From Rhodococcus rhodnii (GTDB taxonomy: Bacteria > Actinomycetota > Actinomycetes > Mycobacteriales > Pseudonocardiaceae): a stretch of 64,000 bases of DNA. Below, piece after piece: positions 39,901 through 47,233 of the stretch (position 1 is the first letter of the stretch; each line of letters opens with the position of its first letter). The DNA lies in NCBI GenBank assembly GCA_000720375.1, contig JOAA01000045.1:1-64000 (forward strand), given 5' to 3'. Made by a program: the position numbers and the translations under genes. The notes under the pieces are model-generated. The model had not been told where the DNA came from, did not search any database, and worked only from the letters and a program-made list of their open reading frames with translations.

Positions 39901-39927
39901 GCTGTCGCCGGACATCATCTTGATCAT
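33943..39927 (-). CDS. PfaA-like synthase: KS-AT-ACP-KR-DH with repeat linkers
   Basis: A 1994-residue iterative synthase related to PUFA synthase subunit PfaA. The KS has Cys in DAACASS (about 224), EAHGTG and the VGHT His. The AT has GHSFGE (about 696). There is a single ACP with Ser in GIDSIKRVE (about 1158), where PfaA proteins usually carry several in tandem. The KR has GGGRGVTA (about 1453) and catalytic Ser and Tyr (FSSVVARYG, DYAMANE). The C-terminal DH has His in HPYLADHSI (about 1750). Nine 11-residue repeats of the TEDLLAGSSVG type form three arrays around the ACP. The start is ATG 39927 or 39918, behind GAGGTG. Confidence 0.92.
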   Translation of the reverse strand: MIKMMSGDSADAQPCEQVFGRVRQQPIAVVGVGALMPGSTDVEGFWRSVLEGRDLITDVPPTHWLVEDYYDPDPAAQDKTYSRRGAFLPPIDFDPVAYGIPPNTVEATDTTQLLALMVAEKVLTDANGGDLTAMSRERVSVILGLGALELLTTMSARLERPVWLKALRESGVAEPEAQAICDKIAGHYVPWQEATFPGLLGNVVAGRIANKFDLRGTNFTADAACASSFAAVSSAVNELALGQSDLVITGGVDAFNDISMYMCFSKTPALSPTGDCRPFSDAADGTVLGEGLVMFALKRLEDAERDGDRIYAVIRGIGASSDGRGTAVYAPLPQGQARALRRTYEAAGYGPDTVELVEAHGTGTKAGDAAEFAALRATFEQTGRAGRWCALGSVKSQVGHTKGAAGAAGMLKAVLALQHKVFPPTLKVECPNPELGMESSPLYLNTHARPWVRGSTHPRRASVSSFGFGGTNFHVTLEEYIPGAGNAGGVPALRARTMPAELVLLSAPTMTELVGRARGIAQDDLGQHDLAWVARETQQMFRHDDHVRLAVVASDAGELASRLEQAVALIEKQPGASFSTPNGLHYGAGPAAPGDVAFLFPGQGSQYVGMGADVAMHFPAAGAVWDWAAAIDIGDRPLHDVVFPIPVFTDAEQAAQERLLTETEWAQPALAVSSLALLNVLRALGLRPDCVAGHSFGELVGLHVAGAFDGEALVRLARRRGELMRDAAAVPGVMVAVSGSRGDIEAVIASCGDEKLWVANDNAPRQVVVSGSASAVEVFEGKLAKAGLLAQRLNAATGFHSPLVIAAGGPLRHFLSSMDIHGPRIDVYGNVDAAKYPADPDAVRHRVADHLASGVRFVDQIEAMYSHGVRTFIEIGAGSAVTGLVGKILGDREHTAVSLDRKGGNGVTSLYDALGLLCARGMAMDLDALWVGYAPPARRQSVRKSKAVLKISGVNYNRRYPPVGGAEALPPPNPPKPTEDLLAGSSIGTEDLLAGSSIGTDVVGDGGLRVHEDLARRTMDAHAAYQRAMADSHVAFLKLADTWARALRATVTEHEELPDLMPRTPRDLLAGPDTEDLLVGSSVGTEDLLAGSSVGTEDLLAGSSVGTEDLLAGSSVGTVDTEAVDLASVLLSVVADKTGYPPEILDAGMELEADLGIDSIKRVEILSALREKVPGLPDVDAMELGKLRTVGQIVDKFREATEDLLAGSSVGTEDLLAGSSVGTEDLLAGSSIGADGVSSLTRLAVRTVPAEASGLAMAGLGDGPLAVTDDGCGIAQLVVDRLNEHGLSASVVTDVVPDVAGVVFLGGLRDVDSEEQAIAVNVEAFRAASTVARCFEEYGGVFVTVQDTGGDFGLGGREPTRAWLGGVAALARTVAQEWTAASVKAIDCERGGRTASAIAEDIVRELLVGGPTLEVGLRADGIRTTVELVETRVESVGTPRIGPESVIVATGGGRGVTAASLRALAEAHHPRIVLIGRTPLLDEPDELRGATDDASLKQIVTELERRRTGQRPAPIDVGSLVEAVRAAREVRGTIEALERAGSKVRYFPVDVRDGKALAEALDEVRRSWGPITGVVHGAGVLADKRVADKTLRQFGQVFDTKVTGLLSLLDATANDPLDVLCVFSSVVARYGNPGQSDYAMANEVLNQVASAEAAKRPGSVVRSIAWGPWHAGVVTPEVERHFRSLQVPLIPVAAGTKAFVAELGRPSGEAQVVIASGGGGDQLPGAAHQRAMRAEIRLSARTHPYLADHSIAGGPVVPVAMVLEWFAAAARESRSPERAAVIRDISMLRKISLDRFEDGGTRLAVRCAADGPALRLELLGDDGRPHYRATVHSGSAGAGPTTTWDSPPDLQPVEQAEIYDGRVLFHGRSFQAIRSLHGVSRLGATADVVGLEALGWTGLNGLNGTVWRTDPAATDACLQLSLLWGKQVLGGATLPMSVGEYRLHREGPADRPMRCVVRAKQVYLDRAVCDIGLLDTDGSPRAELLAVNLVLRPE
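36229..36327. repeat. 33-bp minisatellite, three units, ACP-KR linker
   Basis: Three tandem 33-bp units (accaacgctcgaccctgcaa... on the plus strand) encode TEDLLAGSSVG-type repeats on the minus strand at residues about 1201-1233. Confidence 0.95.
36577..36708. repeat. 33-bp minisatellite, four units, N-terminal side of ACP
   Basis: Four tandem units of the same 33-bp repeat, residues about 1074-1117. This array uses GAG where the other two use GAA for the same Glu, so each array has its own synonymous marker. Confidence 0.95.
36931..36996. repeat. 33-bp minisatellite, two units, after the AT domain
   Basis: Two units encoding TEDLLAGSSIG-type repeats, residues about 978-999, between the AT and a helical spacer. 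Confidence 0.95.
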
Positions 39928-39952
39928 CACCTCGAAATGTAGGTGTGCTGGT

Positions 39953-41569
39953 TCAGGCCAGCGGGCGCGGTGCGAAGGTGAACGCCGCCGCCGGCACGGG
40001 AACGCCGTAGGTACGCAACTGGTGTGCGCGAGTGACGACCGCAGCCCCTTCGAGGAGGTTGCGGGCGATCTGCACGACGGATCGATTCGCCGGCTCGGCC
40101 AGGAAAGTGCCTGCCGTCCACCGGTTGAACGCGCCCATCGCCGGACCGCACCAGATCTGGTAGTCCGTACGGCGAGACACCTCGCCGTCAATGGCCCAAC
40201 GACTGGACTTGCCCAGATACCAACGGAACAGCAGTGCCATCCGGTGCTTGGGATCATGCTCGGCCCTTGCCAGCTCCGCCGGGTCACGCCGCTGCCAGAA
40301 ACAGGCTGTTTCCGACCAGATTTCGTCAATGGGAGCACGCAGGATGTCACGTTCGAGCTTGCCGCGGACTTCCGCCGGGATCTGCTCAAGACCGGAATGG
40401 CTTCGGTAGATGTCGTACAGCCGGGCGGCACGGGCGGCGAACATTGTGCCGCGACGCAACACTTGCAGCCGGACTCCCAGTTCGAACATGTCCGCCGCCG
40501 GCGCCATGGTCACGTCGGCGACGTCCGCCTGTGCGAGCATGCGCTTGGCATCGTCCGACAGCCCGGCCTCGACCGACGCCTGGTTCACCGAGCCGGTCAC
40601 GATGTACGCGGCACCAAGAGCGAACGCGGCCGCGACACCTTCAGGCGAGCCGAGGCCGCCCGCGGCGCCGACCCGGATCGGACGGGTATAGCCATGCCGA
40701 CTGACCAGCTGATCTCGCAGCGCGATAACCGCCGGCAGCAAAGCACCAAGCGGCCGGTTGTCGGTGTGTCCCCCGCTGTCGGCTTCAACGGTGACGTCTT
40801 CGGCGACCGGCACCCGTGCCGCCAACCTGGCTTCGGCCTCCGTCAACTCCCCGCGCGCTACCAGCGCATCGAGCATTTTGACCGGCGCGGGTGACATGAA
40901 CCGCTCGGCGACTTCGAGGCGAGAGACCTTGGCGAACAGCTGGGTGCGGCGTTCGATCCGTCCACTGTGGTCGGCGCGGAGACCGGTTGCCGCACACCGA
41001 ACCACGGGCAGGGTCAGTCCCATGAACGCCGACGCCGAGACCCGCGGGACTCCGCGGCGCACGAGCAGGTCGGCGACCCGCTCCTCGAGCTGCGGCTCGC
41101 CCGGCGAGTGGATGAGGTTCACCCCCCAGTTCGAACCGCCGCCCACCTGGTCGACGAGCTCGTCGACGGCGCGCTCGACACGAACGAGGTCCAAGCCCGC
41201 GGCACCGAAGAAACCGAGCATCTCCGCGTGGGCCATCTCGATCACCATCCGCGTTGTGGCGATGCCGTTGGCCATCTCCCCTGCCACATAGGGAAAGCGC
41301 GTACAGTGCGTCGTACAGAAGGAGTGGCTGCCAAGCCACTCCGGATACAACGGCGGCAGCATGCCGACGATCTCTTGCCGATCGCCAGACACCGGTGGGC
41401 TACCCAGGGCGACCCCCACACACGCGGCGGAGGTATCCGCCACGATGTGAAGCGGCTCGCGGATCTTCGCCACGGCCGCGGCTATCCCCTCGGGACTGAA
41501 CTTCACCCTCGGTCCATCAGCGGGCCGGCCATCCACCTGTGCCGGTTCGGTCGTCGCGAAGCCGCTCAC
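39953..41569 (-). CDS. PfaD-like enoyl reductase (nitronate monooxygenase fold)
   Basis: A 538-residue flavin-dependent TIM-barrel enoyl reductase of the PfaD family. Motifs include CTTHCTRFPYVAGEMANGIA, GAAGGLGSPEGVAAAFALGAAYIVTGSVNQ and WYLGKSSRWA. In PUFA-type systems this separate subunit reduces enoyl intermediates. GTG 41569 overlaps the FAAL stop (GTGA). Together with the PfaA-like and PfaB/C-like subunits it defines the synthase family. Confidence 0.92.
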   Translation of the reverse strand: MSGFATTEPAQVDGRPADGPRVKFSPEGIAAAVAKIREPLHIVADTSAACVGVALGSPPVSGDRQEIVGMLPPLYPEWLGSHSFCTTHCTRFPYVAGEMANGIATTRMVIEMAHAEMLGFFGAAGLDLVRVERAVDELVDQVGGGSNWGVNLIHSPGEPQLEERVADLLVRRGVPRVSASAFMGLTLPVVRCAATGLRADHSGRIERRTQLFAKVSRLEVAERFMSPAPVKMLDALVARGELTEAEARLAARVPVAEDVTVEADSGGHTDNRPLGALLPAVIALRDQLVSRHGYTRPIRVGAAGGLGSPEGVAAAFALGAAYIVTGSVNQASVEAGLSDDAKRMLAQADVADVTMAPAADMFELGVRLQVLRRGTMFAARAARLYDIYRSHSGLEQIPAEVRGKLERDILRAPIDEIWSETACFWQRRDPAELARAEHDPKHRMALLFRWYLGKSSRWAIDGEVSRRTDYQIWCGPAMGAFNRWTAGTFLAEPANRSVVQIARNLLEGAAVVTRAHQLRTYGVPVPAAAFTFAPRPLA

Positions 41570-43386
41570 CGCGCGGCTTCCATGCCACGCACGTCCCGCC
41601 GAGACGTCGGGAACACCCCGATTGTCGTCTGGGCCGCGTGGATCGCGCCGCTGAGGTAGGCGCGTCGGCATGCCGAACGGCGGATCTTGCCGCTAGTGGT
41701 CTTCTTGACCGTGCCCGCTGTGCCGAGCACAACCGCGTGACAGGTGATCTGGTGATCCTCCTGGACACGCCGGCGAACAGCCCGCAGGATCGCCTCCTGA
41801 TCCGTGGGGTCCAGCCGCCCCCGACGAACTTCGACGAACAGCACGAGCCGCTCGTCCGGTGAATCGTCATCCGGCGGGACCGAGAAAGCGGCGAGCCCAC
41901 CTGGCCGGACAAATGGATGAGCCTCGCGTGCACTGTCCTCGATGTCCTGCGGATACAGGTTGTGGCCCCGCAAGATGATCAGGTCCTTGTGGCGTCCGGT
42001 CACGAACAGTTCACCCTCGAAGAAGAATCCGAGGTCACCGGTCCGCAGGTACTCGCGCGAGGGCTCCTCGCCTTGAGCCCTGGCCCGGAAGACTTCCTCG
42101 GTCTCGTCGATCAATCCCCAGTAGCCGGCCGCATTGGTCGGGGAGTCGACCCAGATCTCACCGACGTGCCCGGGCGGGCATGGCCGACGGGTCTTCGGGT
42201 CCACGATGCGCACGTACGCCCCCGGCTTGGTGACCCGCCCACAGCTGAAGTACCTGACCGCGGGCCTATCCGAGGCACCGTCGAGCGGCACGGCGCGGCC
42301 AGCCTCGAGTTGCTGTTTGTCCAGTGTCAGTGCGGTCCTGCCACCCGCGGTCACCGACACGGAGCACTCTGCCAGCCCGTACCCGGCATAGAACGCGTCC
42401 GGCCGCAGCTTGCTGTCGGCGAAGGCATCCAGGAATGTACGAACCGTTGCCGGGCGTACCTGCTCGCCCGCCGAACCCACCAGCCGCAGCGAGCTCAGAT
42501 CCCAGCTCCGCCGCTGCTCCGGCGAGGTCTTGCGGACCAGCAGCTCGTACGCGAAGTTCGGGGCCGCCGTGTGGGTCGCCCGGACCCGTGAGATCACGTC
42601 GAACCAGACCGCCGGCCGCTTCAGGAAAGTCAGCGGCGACATCAGATAGGTGTTCAGGCTGTTGCCCACGATGGTGTTGAGGATGACGGTGATCAGACCG
42701 AGATCATGGAAGTGCGGCAGCCAGAACACCCCTCGGGTATCCGGTCCCAGGCCAAGATCCTTGGCGTTGGCCCGCACCTCGTGCCAGAGGTTGCCATGGG
42801 TGATGATCACTCCCTTGGCCGACCCGGTCGAGCCGGATGTGTACTGCAGGAATGCGGGCGTGTCCGCGGTGGGCGTATGCCAGGCTGCCGGCGTGGCTGG
42901 GCCTGGCGGGCAAAGATCGGTCTGGTACCAAGGGATCTCGGGCCAGCGAACCTCGCCGGTCGCATCAGCCCTGCTCAGCGCCTGATCAAGTTCGGTGCTG
43001 AACAGAACGACCCGGGCGCCGGAACTGTCCACGATCGTGGTGAGGGTGGCCATGTCGTGCTTGAGCTTGAACGGATTGGGTGGGCACACCGGAACCGGGA
43101 GCACTCCTGCCGCCAGGCAGCCGAGAAACGCCTTCACGAAGTCCAACGAGGGCATGTAGACGAGCACCGCCCGGTCTCCCACATGGACGCCCCATGACCG
43201 CAGTGACAGGGCGATCCCGTCCGCGGCCGCGGCGAGTTCGCCCACGGTGAGCGTCTCGTGATCCCTGCCCTTGTCATCGACGAAAGTGAAGAGAACCGCC
43301 TCAGGGGCAGACTCATGGAGCCGTCGAAATGCCGAGACAATCGAACCGGCATCTTGGACATCGCCTCTGCAGTTCTTTCGCGCCAT
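41566..43386 (-). CDS. Fatty acyl-AMP ligase (FAAL)
   Basis: A 606-residue adenylating enzyme that activates a fatty acid as acyl-AMP for loading on an ACP. It has the P-loop TSGSTGSAKGVIITH, RTGDLGFF, the FAAL-typical GRHKDLIILRGHNLYPQDIE, and the C-terminal Lys in KTTSGKIRR. ATG 43386 has only a weak ribosome-binding site; upstream in-frame GTG codons are possible. It is the first gene of the PUFA-like operon and probably supplies its starter. Confidence 0.9.
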   Translation of the reverse strand: MARKNCRGDVQDAGSIVSAFRRLHESAPEAVLFTFVDDKGRDHETLTVGELAAAADGIALSLRSWGVHVGDRAVLVYMPSLDFVKAFLGCLAAGVLPVPVCPPNPFKLKHDMATLTTIVDSSGARVVLFSTELDQALSRADATGEVRWPEIPWYQTDLCPPGPATPAAWHTPTADTPAFLQYTSGSTGSAKGVIITHGNLWHEVRANAKDLGLGPDTRGVFWLPHFHDLGLITVILNTIVGNSLNTYLMSPLTFLKRPAVWFDVISRVRATHTAAPNFAYELLVRKTSPEQRRSWDLSSLRLVGSAGEQVRPATVRTFLDAFADSKLRPDAFYAGYGLAECSVSVTAGGRTALTLDKQQLEAGRAVPLDGASDRPAVRYFSCGRVTKPGAYVRIVDPKTRRPCPPGHVGEIWVDSPTNAAGYWGLIDETEEVFRARAQGEEPSREYLRTGDLGFFFEGELFVTGRHKDLIILRGHNLYPQDIEDSAREAHPFVRPGGLAAFSVPPDDDSPDERLVLFVEVRRGRLDPTDQEAILRAVRRRVQEDHQITCHAVVLGTAGTVKKTTSGKIRRSACRRAYLSGAIHAAQTTIGVFPTSRRDVRGMEAAR

Positions 43387-43468
43387 CGAGACCAAGTCCA
43401 CTCCAATTATCGTCGGGATTTCTGGGAACGTGATCCCATAGTTTGCTTGGCGGCCAGGACCCGAAAAA

Positions 43469-43488
43469 GGGGCCACGCAGCTGGCCCC
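43469..43488. promoter_or_regulatory. Candidate cluster operator GGGGCCA-CGCAGC-TGGCCCC
   Basis: A perfect inverted repeat about 85 bp upstream of the FAAL start, in the divergent region shared with the KAS III gene. Confidence 0.6.
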
Positions 43489-43538
43489 CCGCTGAATACC
43501 ATCACACAGGGCCGCGTCGTGGAAAACGACCGCGGTTC

Positions 43539-43558
43539 AGGGCCGCGTGATTGGCCAC
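43539..43558. promoter_or_regulatory. Candidate cluster operator AGGGCCG-CGTGAT-TGGCCAC
   Basis: An imperfect copy of the same motif with identical spacing, 51 bp beyond the upper edge of the FAAL-side site and about 130 bp upstream of the KAS III start. Confidence 0.45.
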
Positions 43559-43686
43559 TTTCAGCGCTTCTCCCGCGCCAGCACACTGACCCAGGTCATG
43601 CGGAGGCAATAGGGCGTGGTGCTTGAGCAGCGAAAGCGATTCTCCGCGGACTTGCTTCTTCGAACGGAACTGTCGAAAGGACCGAT

Positions 43687-44700
43687 GTGTCTCCTGACGC
43701 CCATATCGTGTCCACAGGCACCGCGCTTCCCGGTGAGCCCGTCGACAACGAAGCCATCGCCCGCAGGTTCGGCACGGATGTCGCTTCGGCCGAGGCGTTC
43801 ATCGGCACCAGGCAACGACACTTCGCCGTGGACCTGAACACCGGCCAGGTCACGCACACCCTGACCGACCTCGGTGCGCAGGCTTGCGCGCAAGCCATGG
43901 CCAGGGCCGATCTGGAACCACGGGATGTGGATTTCCTCGTGCTCGGCACGTCGTCTCCGGACGCGCTCGTACCTGCCACGGTGAACCTGATCGCCGACCG
44001 GCTCGGAATCGACCAGGTGTCCACCTACCAGCTGCAGTCGGGTTGCGCCGGTGCGCTGCAGGCGCTCGACCTCGCCTGCCGGCTGCTGGACGAGGAGCAC
44101 CTGATCGGCTTGGTCGTCGGGGCCGACGTCTGTGTGAAGCACCTTGTGCTGGACCGGAACACGAATTCGGTCGGGCGGACGGGCCATGTGCTCTTCGGCG
44201 ACGGGGACGGCGCCGGCGCGGCGGTGCTGGCGTCCGAACTGGTGCCCGGCTCCATCGCGGTGCGCCGTGTGCTCAACCGGTTCAGCGAGCTCAGCCGAAC
44301 TCCCGGTCAGGTGGTCCGCTGGTTCGGCGCGGCCGACCTCGCTCGCCCGGAACAGCCCGTCGAGCAGGACCACAAGGCCATCGCGCAACGAGTGCCGCTC
44401 CTGGCCCGGCAGGCCATGCGGGAGGTGCTGGGAATGACCGGCTGGTATCAGGCATCCGTGTCGTACCTGCTCCCGCCGCAACTGCCTGGCCGCGTGCCAC
44501 AGCACGTGGCCAACGAGCTCGGTCTGGCGGATGTGACGGAGATCAGCTGCGTCGCGGACGTCGGCAACGCCGGTAATGCCCTGCCGTTCTTCCAGCTCGA
44601 CCTGCTACGCGATCGGATACTGGCCGAGGAGCGGGCGGTCGCGATCGCGATCGAGCCGAGCAAGTGGATCAAGGCGGCCGTCACCCTCGAAGGGATGTGA
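43687..44700 (+). CDS. KAS III-like enzyme lacking the catalytic His
   Basis: A 337-residue thiolase-fold protein. The active Cys is present in QSGCAGAL and the Asn region in GNAGNALP. The block that normally reads PHQANxR is LLPPQLPGRV, so the catalytic His is replaced by Pro. This argues against ordinary malonyl-decarboxylating initiation and for acyl transfer or another role, as seen in some KAS III-like acyltransferases. GTG 43687 has a good site (GAAAGGA). It is divergent from the FAAL operon and co-directional with the thioesterase. Confidence 0.9.
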   Translation: MSPDAHIVSTGTALPGEPVDNEAIARRFGTDVASAEAFIGTRQRHFAVDLNTGQVTHTLTDLGAQACAQAMARADLEPRDVDFLVLGTSSPDALVPATVNLIADRLGIDQVSTYQLQSGCAGALQALDLACRLLDEEHLIGLVVGADVCVKHLVLDRNTNSVGRTGHVLFGDGDGAGAAVLASELVPGSIAVRRVLNRFSELSRTPGQVVRWFGAADLARPEQPVEQDHKAIAQRVPLLARQAMREVLGMTGWYQASVSYLLPPQLPGRVPQHVANELGLADVTEISCVADVGNAGNALPFFQLDLLRDRILAEERAVAIAIEPSKWIKAAVTLEGM

Positions 44701-44701
44701 C

Positions 44702-45436
44702 GTGAGCTCACGAACACCGACGCTGGTGTGTTTCCCGCATGCCGGTGGCGGCGCTTCGGCCTTTTGGGCGTGGCGACGGAACACCGAAACGAAGATCCAC
44801 GTTCACCCAGTGAGTCTCCCCGGCCGGGATGATCGAAACGGCGAGCCCCTGCCGGCCGACATGACGGCTCTTGCTGAATCGCTGGCGCATGACCTGGCCG
44901 ATGTCCTCGACGAGCCACATGTCCTGTTCGGGCACAGCATGGGTGGTCTGGTGGCGCACCAGGTGGCCAAACACCGATGGGCTGCGGGCAAGCGAATGGC
45001 TGACGCCCTCGTCGTGGCGGCGTGCCCGGCGCCACATCTGGTCTCGCCACTGGCCACCGTGGCCGATCTTGACGATGCCAGGCTGGCGATCGGACTTGAC
45101 ACCATCGGCGGGCTGCCCCCCGAGCTTCTTGATCGACCGCAGTGGATGAGTACTTTCCTGGAAGGCGTACGAGCTGATCTGAAGCTCTGCTTCGCCCATT
45201 CGTATCGCGCCGAGCCCCGGCTGCCATGTGCGATTCATGTGTTCGGCGGCGAACACGACCCGCTTGTTCGCAGGTCGGCGTTGGCCGGTTGGCGGCGGCA
45301 CACGTCGGCGTCGTTCACCCTCAAGATGCTCGACGGGAACCATTTCCTGGCATCGGACGAGAATTCCGGGCTGCGGTCCGAAGTGTTCGCACTCGTCGAA
45401 AATGTCACCCATTCGGATGCGCCCCGGCCGCAGTAA
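44702..45436 (+). CDS. Type II thioesterase
   Basis: A 244-residue alpha/beta hydrolase of the editing thioesterase family. It has FPHAGGGASAF, Ser in FGHSMGG, Asp in GGEHDPL and His in DGNHFLAS. It clears misprimed carrier domains in PKS and NRPS systems. GTG 44702 follows the KAS III stop by one base, so the two genes are coupled. Confidence 0.93.
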   Translation: MSSRTPTLVCFPHAGGGASAFWAWRRNTETKIHVHPVSLPGRDDRNGEPLPADMTALAESLAHDLADVLDEPHVLFGHSMGGLVAHQVAKHRWAAGKRMADALVVAACPAPHLVSPLATVADLDDARLAIGLDTIGGLPPELLDRPQWMSTFLEGVRADLKLCFAHSYRAEPRLPCAIHVFGGEHDPLVRRSALAGWRRHTSASFTLKMLDGNHFLASDENSGLRSEVFALVENVTHSDAPRPQ

Positions 45437-45440
45437 CGCC

Positions 45441-45460
45441 AGGGCCAGCCGTCCGGCCCC
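45441..45460. promoter_or_regulatory. Candidate cluster operator AGGGCCA-GCCGTC-CGGCCCC
   Basis: Each arm has one mismatch to the consensus. It lies about 70 bp upstream of the small secreted protein gene. Confidence 0.45.
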
Positions 45461-45527
45461 TTTCGGCAGCGGCTCCATGTTCTCCAGAATCACCGAGCCA
45501 ATAACAACAACGAAAGGCAGAACCAGC

Positions 45528-45767
45528 GTGCATCGAATCGCAAGGGTCATCCTCACAACCATGGCCGTCGCCGCCGTACCGGTCGCTCTCGCGGCGGGAG
45601 CGAATGCCGATCCGCATTCGCCGCGACCGGTGGCGTCCGGCCTGCATTTCGAATCGCAGGTCGACGGTATGCGTGCGGGGATCCGCATCGATCACTGTGG
45701 CGTGTCCCCATGGCTGTCCGAGGAAGACCTCGGGCTCGAGCTGAGCACTGGTATCGGCGGCTGCTGA
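45528..45767 (+). CDS. Small secreted peptide with two Cys
   Basis: A 79-residue product from GTG 45528 (GAAAGGCAG upstream). A signal peptide (RVILTTMAVAAVPVALAAGANA) precedes a mature part of about 50 residues containing DHCGVSPW and ending GIGGC. The two Cys could form a disulfide, and the second is the C-terminal residue. Not a recognised family. It lies between the thioesterase and the hydrolase behind an operator-like site, so it may belong to the cluster. Confidence 0.6.
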   Translation: MHRIARVILTTMAVAAVPVALAAGANADPHSPRPVASGLHFESQVDGMRAGIRIDHCGVSPWLSEEDLGLELSTGIGGC

Positions 45768-45871
45768 TAGCCAGGACACAACGATCCAGTGCGGCATCGA
45801 CCGATGGGGGATCGGCCGGCACGTCGACTGCTGGCGGCCGATACCCCCATCGGCGAGCGGGAAAGGGCACC

Positions 45872-46687
45872 ATGAGCGGCACCCAGTTTCTGGAGCGACC
45901 CGGGGGGAAGCTCGCCTACTCCGTCACCGGAGCAGGACCACTTGTCGTTTGCTCTCCTGGGGTTGGTGATCTCAGAAGCACTTTCACCGACCTGACTCGC
46001 CTGCTCCTCGCCGGCGGCCTCCGGGTGGCGACGGTCGAATTGCGGGGTCACGGGGAGTCGAGTACCGACTGGCCGTCCTACACGGAAAACGACGTGGCGG
46101 ACGACCTGCTCGCGCTCTCGAAAGAGCTGGACGATCGGCCGGCGGTGTTGCTGGGCAGCGACTACAGCGGCAGAGCCGCTGTCATCGCGGCGGCTAAAGC
46201 ACCTGACGCCGTGGCCGGGATAGTATTGAGCCGGGCGTTCGTCAAGGACCCGCCGTACAACCCCACGAAGAGGGCGATGACGAGCCTGGCCGCGCTGCCG
46301 GGAGTGGGCCAGACGTTGTGGATGTCCCACTGGCCAACGCTGTTCGCCACGAAACCGGCCAACTTTGAGCAGCGACGCCACGAACTGGCTGCCAGCCTGG
46401 CCGAACCCGGCCGGTTCGAGCCGGTCCGCGAAATGTTCAAGAGTGATCACGCCGCCGAGCAGGCACTCCCCGACGCCGGCTGTCCCGCACTGGTGGTCGT
46501 CGGCGACCGTGACCCGGACTGTCCGGATCCCGCCGCCGATGCGGCCGCCACAGCCGGTCGACTGGGCGGCCCTGCGACTGTGTTGGTGGTGCCGGACGCA
46601 GGCCACTATCCACACGCAGAGGACCCTGAGAGGGTCGCCCTCGCGGTCGTCGCCTTCGTACGGGACTCGTGCCAGCTCGCTGAATGA
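45872..46687 (+). CDS. Alpha/beta hydrolase with Asp at the nucleophile position
   Basis: A 271-residue hydrolase. It has the HG-type oxyanion region, RGHGESSTDW and the C-terminal His in DAGHYPHAED. The nucleophile elbow reads LLGSDYSG, placing Asp where esterases have Ser, as in epoxide hydrolases and dehalogenases. ATG 45872 has GGGAAAGGG upstream. A 23-residue relic of a near relative is at 2102-2170. Its substrate in the pathway is unknown; an epoxide is one option. Confidence 0.82.
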   Translation: MSGTQFLERPGGKLAYSVTGAGPLVVCSPGVGDLRSTFTDLTRLLLAGGLRVATVELRGHGESSTDWPSYTENDVADDLLALSKELDDRPAVLLGSDYSGRAAVIAAAKAPDAVAGIVLSRAFVKDPPYNPTKRAMTSLAALPGVGQTLWMSHWPTLFATKPANFEQRRHELAASLAEPGRFEPVREMFKSDHAAEQALPDAGCPALVVVGDRDPDCPDPAADAAATAGRLGGPATVLVVPDAGHYPHAEDPERVALAVVAFVRDSCQLAE

Positions 46688-46699
46688 CCCGAACGGATT

Positions 46700-46738
46700 C
46701 GGCTTGATTCGACGTGAAACCCACGTCGAATCAAGCCG
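46700..46738. terminator. Bidirectional terminator between hydrolase and cupin genes
   Basis: A perfect 17-bp stem (cggcttgattcgacgtg with cacgtcgaatcaagccg) around a 5-nt loop, between two convergent genes. Confidence 0.85.
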
Positions 46739-46843
46739 TCCCGGCAACTACGCGAAAGCCCGATCTTCTGTCCAAATTGGATATCATCTGTCGTTGTCAA
46801 GACAGTCGTCGTCCAGACAACGGATTCCGGGTGACCGAGCTGG

Positions 46844-47233
46844 TCACGGTATCTTCTCGGTGTCCACGTGACCGAGGTCTGCTCTTGGCGCCAGTGGGCA
46901 AAGGTGGAACACGACGCGCGCCTCCTCCTGACCGGCGTTGCGCACGCGGTGCCGGACGTTGCGCGGCACCAGTACGCCCTGGCCCGCGCACAAGGTGATC
47001 GGCTCGTCGTCGAGGTCCAGGGCCACGGCACCGCAGACCACGTACAGGAACTCGTCGGAGTACGGATGGTAGTGCTCGGTGATCCGTTCACCCGCCTTGA
47101 GGATCGCGACGCCGAGAAATCCGGTCGCCGCCCCAACCGTGGAGGGCGTGAGCAGCAAGCGAATGTCGCCACCTCGCTTGGTCACGGCGGGTACGTCATC
47201 GATACCTATTACGCGACGGACATTCGTGGTCAT
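46844..47233 (-). CDS. Cupin-domain protein
   Basis: A 129-residue single-domain cupin. Metal ligands are visible in the first motif (ITEHYHPYSDEFLYVV: His, His, Glu) and the second (VPRNVRHRVRN: His). ATG 47233 follows GAGGAGTCCTGG. Small cupins of this type occur in polyketide clusters as cyclases or oxygenases (TcmJ-like), but the exact reaction cannot be read here. Confidence 0.85.
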   Translation of the reverse strand: MTTNVRRVIGIDDVPAVTKRGGDIRLLLTPSTVGAATGFLGVAILKAGERITEHYHPYSDEFLYVVCGAVALDLDDEPITLCAGQGVLVPRNVRHRVRNAGQEEARVVFHLCPLAPRADLGHVDTEKIP

